Source: Terriglobia bacterium (lineage in GTDB: Bacteria; Acidobacteriota; Terriglobia; Bryobacterales; Bryobacteraceae). Taken from it: a DNA stretch of 54,155 nt. Each line of letters starts with the position of its first letter. Positions within the stretch are counted from its first letter, which is position 1. Location: contig JAIQFL010000142.1 in NCBI GenBank assembly GCA_020073365.1, positions 1-54,155 of the forward strand. Reading direction: 5' to 3'. The notes under the pieces are model-generated. The model searched no databases. It saw only the letters and a list, made by a program, of their open reading frames with translations, and was not told the DNA's origin. Position numbers and translations under genes: made by a program. Positions 1-7,638 of the stretch are shown here, piece after piece.

Positions 1-275
1 TCGGGCGGGTCGCTGGCGTCCACCAGCACCTTCAGAGCAATCCACAGGATGAAGAGTCCGCCCGCGATCTGCACATACTCGATGCTGAGTAACCGTGCAG
101 CCACGGTGGTGAGGGCGACGCGCAAGACCACCGCCCCGGCGGCGCCGCCCGCAATGCCGATGCGGCGCTCGCGCTTGGGTAGCGAGCGAACCGCCATGGC
201 GATCACCAGGGCGTTGTCGCCGGCCAGTAACAGGTCGATCAGGACCAGCGAGAGGCCGCTCAGGAGGAAATGCAT
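1..275 (-). CDS. TerC-family integral membrane protein (partial, N-terminal 91 residues)
   Basis: The reverse strand from position 275 encodes a hydrophobic N-terminus with the motif LLAGDNALVIAMAVRSLP, characteristic of the TerC/YjbE family (acidic residues within the first membrane helices, then a short basic loop with KRERR). Members are inner-membrane proteins linked to metal-ion (Mn) export or tellurium resistance. Substrate cannot be told here. The gene runs off the window's left edge, so only about the first three membrane segments are visible. Its start overlaps the end of ribF by 16 bp, so it is probably co-transcribed with ribF, the MBL gene and the DUF1844 gene upstream on the same strand. 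The ATG at 273-275 is preceded on its own strand by purine-poor sequence within ribF, so translation may be coupled. Confidence 0.8.
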   Translation of the reverse strand, partial: MHFLLSGLSLVLIDLLLAGDNALVIAMAVRSLPKRERRIGIAGGAAGAVVLRVALTTVAARLLSIEYVQIAGGLFILWIALKVLVDASDPP

Positions 276-1231
276 GGAACCCGCCCGACCCACGCCCGGG
301 CGCGGCGGAAGTAGTTCTGCGCCACCCGCACGTCGCGCAGGATCTGCCCCTTCAGCGCTTCCGGCGTTTCGAACTTGCGCTCATCGCGGACGCGCCACAG
401 GAGTTTCACACGAATGCGGTGCGGCGCTTCACCCTGGAGCGGGTCGAGCAGGAAGGTCTCGATGGAGAGCTCCTCGCTCTCTCCGAATGTCGGGCGGTAT
501 CCGATGTTGGTAATGGACTTCCAGTCTCTCGCGCTCTCCAAATCGTGGGTGCGGGTCACATAAACTCCGCGCGCGGGAATCAGTTCGGCGGCGGTCGCCA
601 GGTTCAGGGTGGGCACCGTCTGCTTCGAACCCACACCGCGCCCGCTCACGATCTCGCCGTCCAGGTCGTAGGGCCGTTCGAGGAGCCGCGCTGCCAGCGA
701 AACCCGTCCCGCCAGGATCAGCTCGCGGATGGCACTGCTGCTCACCACGCGGCCCCGGCAGGTCACCGCCGATACGACGACCGTTTCGAAGCCGAGCTTC
801 CGCCCCAATTCCGCGAGCACTCCGATGTTGCCCGCCTGGCGATGGCCGAAGCGGAAATTGTCACCCACCAGGACCGCGCGCGCGCCCAGGCGCTCCACCA
901 GCAGATGCGCGACGAACTCCTCGGGAGAAAGCAGGGCGAGTTCGCGGGTGAAGGGCAGAATCAGCACCTGCTCGATGCCTTCCTCCTGCATCAACTCGGC
1001 ACGGCGGGCGGGAGTGGCGATCAATCGGGGGGCGCGCTCGGGCGCCACCACGCGCGTGGGATGCGGGTCAAACGTAAGGACCGACGCCTTCCATCCTTTA
1101 CCGCCGGCCAGCGCCTTGAGATCCCGCAGAATCCGCCGGTGGCCGCAGTGCACGCCGTCGAAATTGCCGATGGTAAGGGCGCTCGGACCGAAGTCCGCGG
1201 CTACATCGGCAAGGCTGCGGTAAATCCTCAT
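260..1231 (-). CDS. ribF: Bifunctional riboflavin kinase / FAD synthetase RibF
   Basis: A 323-residue protein with the usual two-domain RibF layout. The N-terminal nucleotidyltransferase domain carries TIGNFDGVHCGHRRIL (about residues 20-35; the GNFDGVHxGH motif binds ATP) and the SSSAIRELI motif in mid-protein. The C-terminal riboflavin kinase domain starts near PYDLDGEIVSGRG (about residue 188) and includes GVYVTRT and the substrate-binding stretch NIGYRPTFG. It makes FMN from riboflavin and then FAD, in the cytoplasm. The kinase motif usually written GxLGFPTANL reads GVGSKQTVPTLNL here, a mild departure. Length is normal for the family. Its ATG at 1229-1231 overlaps the stop of the upstream MBL gene by 4 bp (ATGA), indicating an operon with translational coupling. 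Confidence 0.95.
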   Translation of the reverse strand: MRIYRSLADVAADFGPSALTIGNFDGVHCGHRRILRDLKALAGGKGWKASVLTFDPHPTRVVAPERAPRLIATPARRAELMQEEGIEQVLILPFTRELALLSPEEFVAHLLVERLGARAVLVGDNFRFGHRQAGNIGVLAELGRKLGFETVVVSAVTCRGRVVSSSAIRELILAGRVSLAARLLERPYDLDGEIVSGRGVGSKQTVPTLNLATAAELIPARGVYVTRTHDLESARDWKSITNIGYRPTFGESEELSIETFLLDPLQGEAPHRIRVKLLWRVRDERKFETPEALKGQILRDVRVAQNYFRRARAWVGRVPCISS

Positions 1232-2007
1232 GACACGTGGATTTCGAGGCCGTCATAGGCCAGGCGAATGTGGGGCGGCAGAAGGCTCTCGGCGCGCTCG
1301 TGCGCCAGGTCGTGACAGATGTGGGTGAAGAAGGCCCGCCGCGGCGCCAGTTTCTCCACCGTTTTGACGGAGCGGTCCACGGTGGAATGCGTGGGATGCG
1401 GCTTGTAGCGCAGCGCGTCGAGGAACAGCACATCGAGCCCGTGCAACTGGTCCATCGAGGATTCCGGAATATCGCTATGGTCGGTGAGGTACGCGGCCGC
1501 GCCGAAGCGAAAACCGTAGATGGTTTGTTTGCCGTGCAGGATGGGAACCGGCAGGAACTCCAGGCCGAACAGTTCGAATGCGCCGCCGTGGATCAGCCGC
1601 GCATCCAGTTGCGGCACGTTGGATTCCCTCTTCACGCCGTCGAAAATGTACTGGAAGCAGCGGTGGATGGTCGCCATCGTCTCGGGCGCGGCGAAAATCG
1701 GGATCTGTCCTTTCTGGCGGAAGTTGAACGGCCGCACGTCGTCCAGCCCCAGGATGTGGTCGGCATGCGAGTGAGTGAAAATGACCGCGTCCAGACGATC
1801 GATTCCGGCGCGCAACGCCTGGGTGCGGAAGTCAGGCGTGGTGTCGATCAAAACGTTATGTCCCTCATAGCTCACCAGGACGGAGGGGCGGAGCCGGTTG
1901 TCGCGCGGATCGGTGGAAGTGCAGACATTGCAGTGGCAGCCAATGGTGGGCACCCCCACACTTGTGCCCGAACCCAACACCGTGATCTTCAGGGCAGGCG
2001 CGGGCAT
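1228..2007 (-). CDS. MBL-fold metal-dependent hydrolase, PhnP / cyclic-phosphate phosphodiesterase-like
   Basis: A 259-residue metallo-beta-lactamase-fold protein. It begins with KITVLGSGTSVGVPTIGC, the typical N-terminus of PhnP-like hydrolases, and carries the metal-binding motif THSHADHILGLDD (about residues 77-89). Further conserved histidines lie near LTDHSD and THICHDL. The Cys pair in CHCNVC near residue 24 resembles the extra zinc site of PhnP. Relatives hydrolyse cyclic phosphodiesters such as ribosyl 1,2-cyclic phosphate, but many acidobacterial copies have no proven substrate and no phn genes are visible here. The stop overlaps the ribF start by 4 bp and the DUF1844 stop abuts its start codon, so the three form one tight operon. 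Confidence 0.8.
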   Translation of the reverse strand: MPAPALKITVLGSGTSVGVPTIGCHCNVCTSTDPRDNRLRPSVLVSYEGHNVLIDTTPDFRTQALRAGIDRLDAVIFTHSHADHILGLDDVRPFNFRQKGQIPIFAAPETMATIHRCFQYIFDGVKRESNVPQLDARLIHGGAFELFGLEFLPVPILHGKQTIYGFRFGAAAYLTDHSDIPESSMDQLHGLDVLFLDALRYKPHPTHSTVDRSVKTVEKLAPRRAFFTHICHDLAHERAESLLPPHIRLAYDGLEIHVS

Positions 2008-2334
2008 TCAGGCTTTCTGTGCCGCCGATTTGCCAACCTCGTCCGAGATCTGGACGAAACGGAAGCGCAGCTCGGTGAGGGAGTTCTCCAGGAGCCGCCG
2101 TTCTTCGAGATCCAGATTCCCTTTGGTCTTCTCCAGCAGAATGCTCATCAAATCGATGGTATGGCGCGCCATGCGGAGGTCGGGTTGGGGTTTTTCTCCC
2201 TCCCCGAAGTGCATCAACCCGAGATGCATCTCGGTCTGTGCCCGCAGGGAGAGCACGATGAAGGTAAAGGACGGGGGCGGCAGCGGGATTTCAAAATCTT
2301 CCTGCGTTTGGTCGTTAGGATCTGCTTCGCTCAT
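2008..2334 (-). CDS. DUF1844 domain protein
   Basis: A 108-residue protein starting MSEADPNDQ at the ATG at 2332-2334. The open frame extends further upstream, but the sequence before this ATG is not protein-like and runs into the phosphatase 3'-end repeat, so the internal ATG was chosen. The core PSFTFIVLSLRAQTEMHLGL and the helix DLMSILLEKTKGNLDLEERRLLE match the DUF1844 family, which is common in Acidobacteria and Deltaproteobacteria and has no known function. Its stop directly abuts the start codon of the MBL gene, so it is the promoter-proximal visible gene of the operon running to terC. Before the island at 2.4-5.3 kb was inserted, it probably lay directly downstream of the SpoIIE-type phosphatase gene. 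Confidence 0.85.
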   Translation of the reverse strand: MSEADPNDQTQEDFEIPLPPPSFTFIVLSLRAQTEMHLGLMHFGEGEKPQPDLRMARHTIDLMSILLEKTKGNLDLEERRLLENSLTELRFRFVQISDEVGKSAAQKA

Positions 2335-2382
2335 CAATGTACATTTTACCGGCTTCCGTGGGCCGCCGGGGGCGCTCGTCAA

Positions 2383-2424
2383 CTCATCCGCTTCAGCACC
2401 ATCAGGGTAATGTCGTCGTGCTGC
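2383..2424 (-). repeat. Left copy of the phosphatase 3'-end repeat
   Basis: These 42 bp match 5310-5351, the last codons of the phosphatase gene, with three mismatches. The first 26 bp are identical. Read on the minus strand it still encodes QHDDITLMVLKRMS followed by a stop, as in the intact gene. It looks like an attachment-site-type duplication marking the left edge of an insertion. Confidence 0.8.
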
Positions 2425-2474
2425 CGATTCGACTTGTTGCCAAGATGCATCGCAGTGAGGCATCCTGATGATGT

Positions 2475-2792
2475 ATGCCGCAATCCGAGTCGAGAACCAA
2501 GCGCGGCCGCCGTGGCGGGGAGAAGACTGGAAAGAATCGCCAGGGTAAAGTCGAATCCCGCTATACGGTCGGACTTGCCCCCAGTCTCGCCAATCAAGTG
2601 CAGCGGTATGCTCAGACCGTCGACGCAAGTATGAGCAAGGCAATCGCGGCGCTGGTACGCCTCGGGCTCGAAAGCCAAGAGGACCGCAAGCGCGAATTCT
2701 TCAGAAGATTGAAGGAGAATTTAGCCAACGACGACCCAAGCCAGCAGGACCGAATGGTCGATGACTTCCGCGCACTGATCCTTGGCCGTTGA
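2475..2792 (+). CDS. Small ribbon-helix-helix-type putative DNA-binding protein (antitoxin-like)
   Basis: A 105-residue basic protein. The N-terminal 25 residues are rich in Lys/Arg/Gly. They are followed by SRYTVGLAPSLANQVQRYAQ and then a helix MSKAIAALVRLGLES. A beta-strand followed by two helices in this arrangement is the signature of CopG/MetJ-type ribbon-helix-helix repressors, which often serve as antitoxins that repress their own operon. The C-terminal 40 residues are charged and helical and could bind a partner. The next gene starts 4 bp after its stop codon, so the two are almost certainly co-transcribed. It sits just inside the island bounded by the phosphatase 3'-end repeats. The fold call is pattern-based and no target is known. 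Confidence 0.55.
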   Translation: MPQSESRTKRGRRGGEKTGKNRQGKVESRYTVGLAPSLANQVQRYAQTVDASMSKAIAALVRLGLESQEDRKREFFRRLKENLANDDPSQQDRMVDDFRALILGR

Positions 2793-2796
2793 AGGC

Positions 2797-3039
2797 ATGC
2801 CCAAGATTCAGTGGGAGCGGCTGCCCAGAGAAAAGTGGGCTCATTTGCGCGATCGGGCACGGGAACGGCAGATTTCCGAGGGAGATCTGTTCGAATTAGC
2901 TGCCTGGAGAGCCCAAGATCCCGACGTGCCCGACGGCGATTGGTTCAAGGATTTCGGTACGTTCAAGCTGTGTGGCAGTGGTAGATATCCGAGCACGTTT
3001 CTGCTGGCCGGACAACCCGCGCGGGGTAAGCGGTTGTAA
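2797..3039 (+). CDS. Small conserved hypothetical protein paired with the RHH gene
   Basis: An 80-residue soluble protein starting MPKIQWERLPREKW at the ATG at 2797. An in-frame TTG at 2782 overlaps the upstream stop and is less likely. It is rich in charged and aromatic residues, with a tail including GTFKLCGSGRYPSTFLL, and ends in a basic segment. I recognise the style of protein (small genes beside CopG-like regulators in many Gram-negatives) but no established function. The order regulator then small partner, 4 bp apart, resembles a toxin-antitoxin operon, though no nuclease or RelE-type residues can be pointed to. Alternatives are an accessory protein of the repressor or a lone hypothetical protein. 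Confidence 0.55.
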   Translation: MPKIQWERLPREKWAHLRDRARERQISEGDLFELAAWRAQDPDVPDGDWFKDFGTFKLCGSGRYPSTFLLAGQPARGKRL

Positions 3040-3335
3040 TGTTCGCTGCCGATCCGCCTTGGGTCTAATCAGGTGTAATGATGAAGAGAACTGCGCGCAT
3101 ATGGAGCATGCAGTGTCTTGCAGAACCACAAGCTGCCTGCTTTTGGTGGGTCATGAAGCTCCGATTCCTACATTTACCGCCAGAATAGACGGGACTCCAA
3201 CTGCTCGCCAAGGGCTCCGCACGCTTCGGCGGGTGCTCCGTTCGTAAGTTTAGAGAGGAGTCGGTTCTCAACTTCTGCAAACGGAGGATCGGCGTATGCC
3301 GACGGCGGGCATGTTGATTCCATCTAGGAATTGCC
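3040..3335. other. Gap without a recognisable gene
   Basis: About 300 bp between the small two-gene operon and the convergent DUF2971 pseudogene. Short open frames exist on both strands, but none has a recognisable motif or a convincing ribosome-binding site. I see no clear terminator. Confidence 0.4.
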
Positions 3336-4047
3336 TCAAGTCGTGCTCTCCATACTTACAGCATTGCCCGATGACAATTCCCGGAGTGTGAGGGGTGCGA
3401 CAATTGGCAGCTCGAAATAGCATCTCCCTTTATCGTCGGAGAATTTCGCGAATCGGGATTCACCGGGCAGGATGATTCGTATCCGCCACTCATGCTCGTC
3501 CGACCACTTTGCGCACTTCATTGTCATCGCCAGAGATTCAAGATAGCGGTAGATTTCAAATATTGCGGGTCGCTTGCCTCGATTGAGTTCAATGTCTCGG
3601 GCTTGGCCGAGAAAGTCCCGGATTGTGGCCTCGTGCTGTTGGCGGTCATAGCTTATAGGGAAAAGGGAGATGCCAAGCTCATTACACACTTTGGTCAGTG
3701 GCTCTCTGGCGAAGCCAATGGCAATTCCCGATTTCTCGTTCGCATAGTTTTCCCACTGGGAGGGAGAATCGGGCTCTGAGAGAAACAAGCAACATGCGTA
3801 CACCATCGCCCCCAGACACTGCGGACGGTTTCAGCATCCTTTGTCCCTCTTATCTGGAAAACAGGTAATCCACCGTCCCTCTCCGAGACGATGGTCCGGA
3901 TCACGCCGTGGGCGCAGGTGATCTCGTCCGGATCGTTCATCCGGAGCACATCTGTAGCCCTGAGCTTCCCGGATCCCATAATCTTGCGCATGGTTGGCTC
4001 CGCGCGGTAGTGGTAGAGTGTTTGGGCCTGATTCGTGCACTCGACAT
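3336..4047 (-). pseudogene. DUF2971-family gene, frameshifted
   Basis: Two reverse frames together reconstruct a DUF2971 protein. The N-terminal part reads TLYHYRAEPTMRKIMGSGKL and RATDVLRMNDPDEI, matching the family's opening (LYHYT, then ESGKLWATD, then NDxxE). The C-terminal part, in another frame, reads SEPDSPSQWENYANEKSG, IAIGF and later DEHEWRIRI. The join is at about 3775-3790, where the minus strand has an extra CT in a CTCT run. Removing it gives VACFSEPDSPSQWENY. The family is of unknown function and often lies in defence or mobile islands. The start is uncertain because the 5' end falls in a perfect 10-bp palindrome and may be further shifted. It lies in an island with another frameshifted gene, so decay is more likely than sequencing error, but error cannot be excluded. 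Confidence 0.65.
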
Positions 4048-4063
4048 GCCGTTGGCATGTCGA
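4041..4063. repeat. Perfect 10-bp inverted repeat (hairpin)
   Basis: TCGACATGCC and GGCATGTCGA flank a GTT loop. It sits at the 5' edge of the DUF2971 pseudogene and contains possible ATGs on both strands. It could be an operator or hairpin. There is no following T-run, so an intrinsic terminator is unlikely. Confidence 0.6.
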
Positions 4064-4442
4064 ACGGTACGCGCTCTTGAGGGCTGCGGCGATGGCTTCG
4101 GCGGAACAGTAATGTCGGCGGACTCTTCTCACCACTCCATTGTGAGAGATCCAAGAGGCATGTGGCGGGGTGCCCTGCGATGCAGGCAACCGCATACAGT
4201 AAGGTCGCGGCCACCCGCCGGGCTCTCCGCCCGCGATGAGCGGCGGGTGCTGCTCGATGGGTGAGGGGCAGCTATGCGCCAAGATGTAATCCATTGTGCC
4301 ATGGTCGTCGAGCTATGGTGTCAAATAGTGGTATCGCTTGGGCCTTGGCGCTGGCGTCGGCCAGTGCCGTGAGCAGGTTGCATCACCTCACGTGCTGGTA
4401 CGCTAACGTGGGCAACGGTCTCGGAGGAACCTGGAAACGCCT
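4064..4442. other. Gap without a recognisable gene
   Basis: About 380 bp between two broken genes of the island. Open frames are short and overlap in several frames with no recognisable protein motif. It may hold decayed coding sequence, but I cannot identify any. Confidence 0.4.
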
Positions 4443-5035
4443 TTATGCTTGTGTCGGGTCGGAGCGGCGCGGTCCCTCATACCGGGGCCATGTGGTCTGA
4501 ATTGTCTTGAACTCAACGCCGCTGACTTTGCTCATTGACTTTTTGCGGCTCGGATCTTTGTCGATGTGGTCCAGAGCATTCGCAAGCAGCCGTCCAAGAA
4601 TCGGTACCAGATTGTCGTGCCGGATGTCTTCCGATTCCAGTTTCCGAAACATCAAATAGTTGTAGTCGTACCAGTCGGCGTCTTTCAGGCGGTAAAAGAG
4701 GAACGCCCGGTCTTTGGTGGATTGGTATCGCGCCGTTTTGAAGGTGTTCTTCGCACATGCGTTCAGGTCAATGCTGTACCCCGGAGTCCTCTGAGCTTCG
4801 TCCGCGAGCTTGAATTGAACAGTCCGTAGAGTTCTGTCAGATTGTGGGCCATCTCGGCATCTAGGTTCTTCCGCATATGCCTCAAGGTGGTGAGATTCTG
4901 GAGCCACTGCTTTAACGGCTCCGTGATCGCGACCGCTACGAAGCCACCGATTAGGGCTCCGATGAGGACCTTCCAGGTTTCACCGAGCAGCCCGCCAATC
5001 ACGAAAGGGAGCGCACCGTTGACAGCCATCATCAT
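4443..5035 (-). pseudogene. Small membrane-anchored hypothetical protein, frameshifted
   Basis: The 5' part (from 5035) encodes a membrane anchor (about residues 10-36, including VLIGALIGGFVAVAIT), then a cytoplasmic helix with LRHMRKNLDAEMAHNL. The reading frame then moves near 4815-4830 into a second frame carrying NACAKNTFKTARYQSTKDRA and FYRLKDADWYDYNYLMFRKL. The charged helix after the anchor followed by a FYxLKDAxWxDYxY-like segment looks like one protein type of unknown function seen in mobile regions. No start codon in the second frame fits a separate gene, so I interpret the pair as one gene with a 1-nt shift. It is the second broken gene in this island. Function is unknown. Confidence 0.55.
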
Positions 5036-5243
5036 TAAGATGGTAGCGCGATGACGGACGGTCGCCTATCGAGGCGTGGCCCGACGCAACCGGGCGCATG
5101 ATGCACCGACGCGTCTCGCTGGCGGCGCATTGAGCGGCGGGCGAACCCCAACACGGGAGCAATAGAATAGCCGTAATCGCTCCTTTTGACCTTTTAGGCC
5201 AACACAGAATCAGTGACTTACAGATTTCATTCGCGAGGCCGAT

Positions 5244-5267
5244 GTGCGAATCCCACCCTCACCGCCG
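5244..5267 (+). other. Degenerate 3' end of a serine tRNA (possible attachment-site remnant)
   Basis: The sequence GCGAATCCCACCCTCACCG, followed by CCG, matches the T-loop to acceptor end of a bacterial tRNA-Ser (T-loop, 3' T-stem, acceptor CCTCACC, discriminator G, CC). The T-loop has TGCGAAT rather than TTCGAAT and the terminal A is G. The 5' half of a tRNA is absent: the five bases before the T-loop do not pair with the 3' T-stem. Such isolated tRNA 3' ends are typical att sites. It lies 40 bp from the right copy of the phosphatase 3'-end repeat. Confidence 0.45.
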
Positions 5268-5305
5268 CCCCGACGAGAGCAGGAGTCAGTCTCGATAAAT
5301 GTTAC

Positions 5306-6976
5306 TCAGCTCATCCGCTTCAGCACCATCAGGGTGATATCGTCATGCTGCGGCGCGGTCCCGGCAAACGCATCGATGCGCTCAAACATCCGATCGACGA
5401 TCACGGAGGCGGGCTCGTCCCGATAGGACTTGAGCACCTCGATCACACGCTCCATTCCGAACTCCCCATCGTTGCCGTCCTCGGCTTCGGTGACGCCATC
5501 GGAATAAATCATCAACAGATCGCCGGGCTCCAGGCTCACGCGGCCTTCCTCATATGCGGCCCGGGCGAACAATCCCAATGGAAGACCGGTAGTGGTCAAT
5601 AGCTCCACGGTATCGTCCTTGCGCAGCACGATCCCATCGTTGTGCCCCCCGTTCACGTAGGTGCCGCTGCCGGTCGCCGGGTCGTATGCCAGGAAGAACG
5701 CGGTGGCGAAGCGGTTCGACGGTGTACTGGCGTGCAACAGCGCATTCACGCGCGTGGCCAGGTCCGCCAGCGAAGCGTGCGCGCCGATGATGGCGCGCAA
5801 GGTCGCCTGGATGTTGGCCATCAGGAGGGCCGCCGGCAGTCCCTTCCCCGAGATATCGGCCACGCACAGCAGGTGCTTGCCGCTGTCCATGGGGAGCGCG
5901 TCGTAGTAATCGCCGCCAACCTGGCGCGCCTGGCGGTTGCGCGCCGCCAGGTCCGACACCGCGAGCGAGGGCAGCACCGACGGGAACAGGCTCTCCTGAA
6001 TGCCGGCCGCGATGGCCAGCTCCTGCTCCAGTTTCTTCTGCGCCAGAATCTCCTGCAGCCGCCAGGCATTCTCGAAAGCCACTGCGGCTTGGGCAATCAA
6101 CCCCGCGCCGAACTCCAGGTCCGCTGGGGAATACGCGAGCCCGGTGGCCCGCGCGCCACACACCACGATGCCGATGGCCTCTTCGCTGGTGCGGATGGGG
6201 AACACCACCGAGCCGGGTTCCACGCGCCACAGGCCTCGAATGCCGTCCGGCACAGTCTCGTCCGTGTAGGCGGGTTCCGTCAGTTCCGCGGCGGCGGCCC
6301 GCAGTGTCTCGACGCCCGGCAGCACGATACCGCGCTGACGGATCACGGGAGGATGTCCATCCCTCCATGCCGCTACGGCATGCCTGCGGGAGGTCCACCG
6401 GCCCGCCAACGTCAGGGCCAGCAGATGGGCGATCTCATCGGCCTCGATCTTCGCCGCCAGCCCGCGAGCCAGATCCAGGATCGCCCGCAATTCCTGTACG
6501 CTCTGATCGAGCGAATGGGCCACGCGAACCGTCTGCTCGTGGGCGCGCGCATTTCCCAGGGCAGTGGCGGCCAGTTCCAGCATGGCCAGCAACAGTTCGT
6601 GCTGCTCCGGCGTCAGCTTTCCCAGCACCGGCTTCCCCAACGCCAGCACTCCCACCGGACGGCCGGGATCGCCGATGGAATACCACAGATCGAGCTTCGC
6701 GGCAGCGGCGTCGGCCTCTTGAAAAACGCTCCCTTTCGCGATTCCGTGCACGCCGCGCGCCAACTCCACGCGCATCTGCCCGTGGTCCTCGATGGCGATC
6801 GCGCCGCGGGTCACCAGCAGGCGTCCCATGACGGTTCGGAGCAGATGCCGCAGCAGTTCCTCCAGGCTCAGGGAGGAATTCAACAGCCGGGCCGATTCCA
6901 GCAGGGCCTGCAAGCCCGACAGGCTCAAGTTGGAATTCGCCGCCGGAGCCGCCGTATTCGAAGATTTATCTGGCAC
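5306..6976 (-). CDS. GAF-domain SpoIIE/RsbU-type protein phosphatase
   Basis: A 556-residue cytoplasmic protein. The N-terminal half has two GAF-like regions (about residues 20-150 and 165-310). A coiled linker with AQKKLEQELAIAAGIQESLF leads into a PP2C/SpoIIE catalytic domain (about 330-556). Catalytic-domain landmarks are VGGDYYDALP, VADISGKGLPAALLMAN, YVNGGHND, LPLGLF and IYSDGVTEAE, plus QHDDITLMVLKR at the extreme C-terminus. The aspartates for the two-metal centre are present. Such phosphatases dephosphorylate anti-anti-sigma proteins in partner-switching pathways, with GAF domains sensing small ligands. No STAS or anti-sigma gene lies nearby, so the partner is elsewhere. The gene's 3' end is duplicated at 2383-2424, indicating an insertion just downstream. 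A truncated, frameshifted gene lies immediately upstream. Confidence 0.9.
   Translation of the reverse strand: MPDKSSNTAAPAANSNLSLSGLQALLESARLLNSSLSLEELLRHLLRTVMGRLLVTRGAIAIEDHGQMRVELARGVHGIAKGSVFQEADAAAAKLDLWYSIGDPGRPVGVLALGKPVLGKLTPEQHELLLAMLELAATALGNARAHEQTVRVAHSLDQSVQELRAILDLARGLAAKIEADEIAHLLALTLAGRWTSRRHAVAAWRDGHPPVIRQRGIVLPGVETLRAAAAELTEPAYTDETVPDGIRGLWRVEPGSVVFPIRTSEEAIGIVVCGARATGLAYSPADLEFGAGLIAQAAVAFENAWRLQEILAQKKLEQELAIAAGIQESLFPSVLPSLAVSDLAARNRQARQVGGDYYDALPMDSGKHLLCVADISGKGLPAALLMANIQATLRAIIGAHASLADLATRVNALLHASTPSNRFATAFFLAYDPATGSGTYVNGGHNDGIVLRKDDTVELLTTTGLPLGLFARAAYEEGRVSLEPGDLLMIYSDGVTEAEDGNDGEFGMERVIEVLKSYRDEPASVIVDRMFERIDAFAGTAPQHDDITLMVLKRMS
5310..5351 (-). repeat. Right copy of the phosphatase 3'-end repeat
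   Basis: This is the functional 3' end of the phosphatase gene. It matches 2383-2424 with three mismatches in 42 bp and a 26-bp identical core, so it bounds the 2.9-kb island on the right. Confidence 0.8.
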
Positions 6977-6982
6977 TGATGA

Positions 6983-7485
6983 CTAACCCTGAGGGTCCTT
7001 GAGTTCAATTCCGATCCAGGTCTTTTTCTTGCAGGACGCGACGGTCTGATTCGCGGGTTGGTCGTTGAATCCCTGGTCCGCGCCGGAGCCGCTGGAGGCG
7101 AGAGAGGATCCGGGGGAAGCCGGCGCGCACTCACTCACGGGCGCCTCCGGGGGAGGCCAAGTAGCCCTTCGCTTGGACTCGTGCCGCAGGGCTTCCCCGT
7201 AAAGCCGCTCCATCTTCGGAACACCGGGAAGTGCGCCCAGGAGCAGTCCGGATCAATGTCGAAGTGGCGGCCAAAGAGAAACAGCAGGTTTAGATATTTA
7301 CAGATCTCGCGCTGTCCGTCAATGCCGTAGCCGCGGGCGCTTCGAACCGCCGCGGCGACAGCCTGACGCAGGCCGTCGTGCAGCCGCGCGGGGAAATACG
7401 TCCGGGCGTGCTCCATAAGACGGTCTTCGAGAGCGCGAAGCACACATTCTTCCAACGCCTTGATCTGTGCATCTCGAATCACCAT
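6983..7485 (-). pseudogene. Small gene of the type found in VgrG/PAAR islands, frameshifted and truncated
   Basis: From the ATG at 7485 the first frame reads MVIRDAQIKALEECVLRALE, then ARGYGIDGQREICKYLNLLF and FGRHFDIDPDCSWA. This resembles small proteins encoded beside type VI secretion spike (VgrG/PAAR) genes, which carry a RxYGIxxxxxxxxYLxLMFxFGxDFDxDP pattern. The expected continuation (MERLYGEALRHES) lies in another frame, the switch falling at about 7225-7245. The tail ends KKTWIGIELKDPQG and then a stop. That KTWIEIEL-like motif normally starts a longer domain, so the 3' end also looks cut off, 6 bp before the phosphatase start. No other type VI secretion gene is in the window. The family assignment rests on remembered motif patterns. 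Confidence 0.45.
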
Positions 7486-7638
7486 CCGGCGAACGCGTTT
7501 TCGCGCGTATCGATTGTAACCCGATTTCAGGTCCCGCTGTCAATCGATGTTCAGCGCCTGGTCAGCGCCTCCGCAGTCTCCGCAATCTGCGACAGTCTCC
7601 GCGGCTCTCCCGTGATCCCTGACGGACGAACCACGATC

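Noticed and set aside
1237..2634. Long plus-strand open frame (465 codons) over the MBL and DUF1844 genes
   Set aside because: It is antisense to two recognisable genes, has no motif of its own, and long antisense frames are expected in GC-rich DNA.
5642..6979. 445-codon plus-strand frame over the phosphatase gene
   Set aside because: Gln/Arg-rich antisense shadow of a clearly conserved phosphatase.
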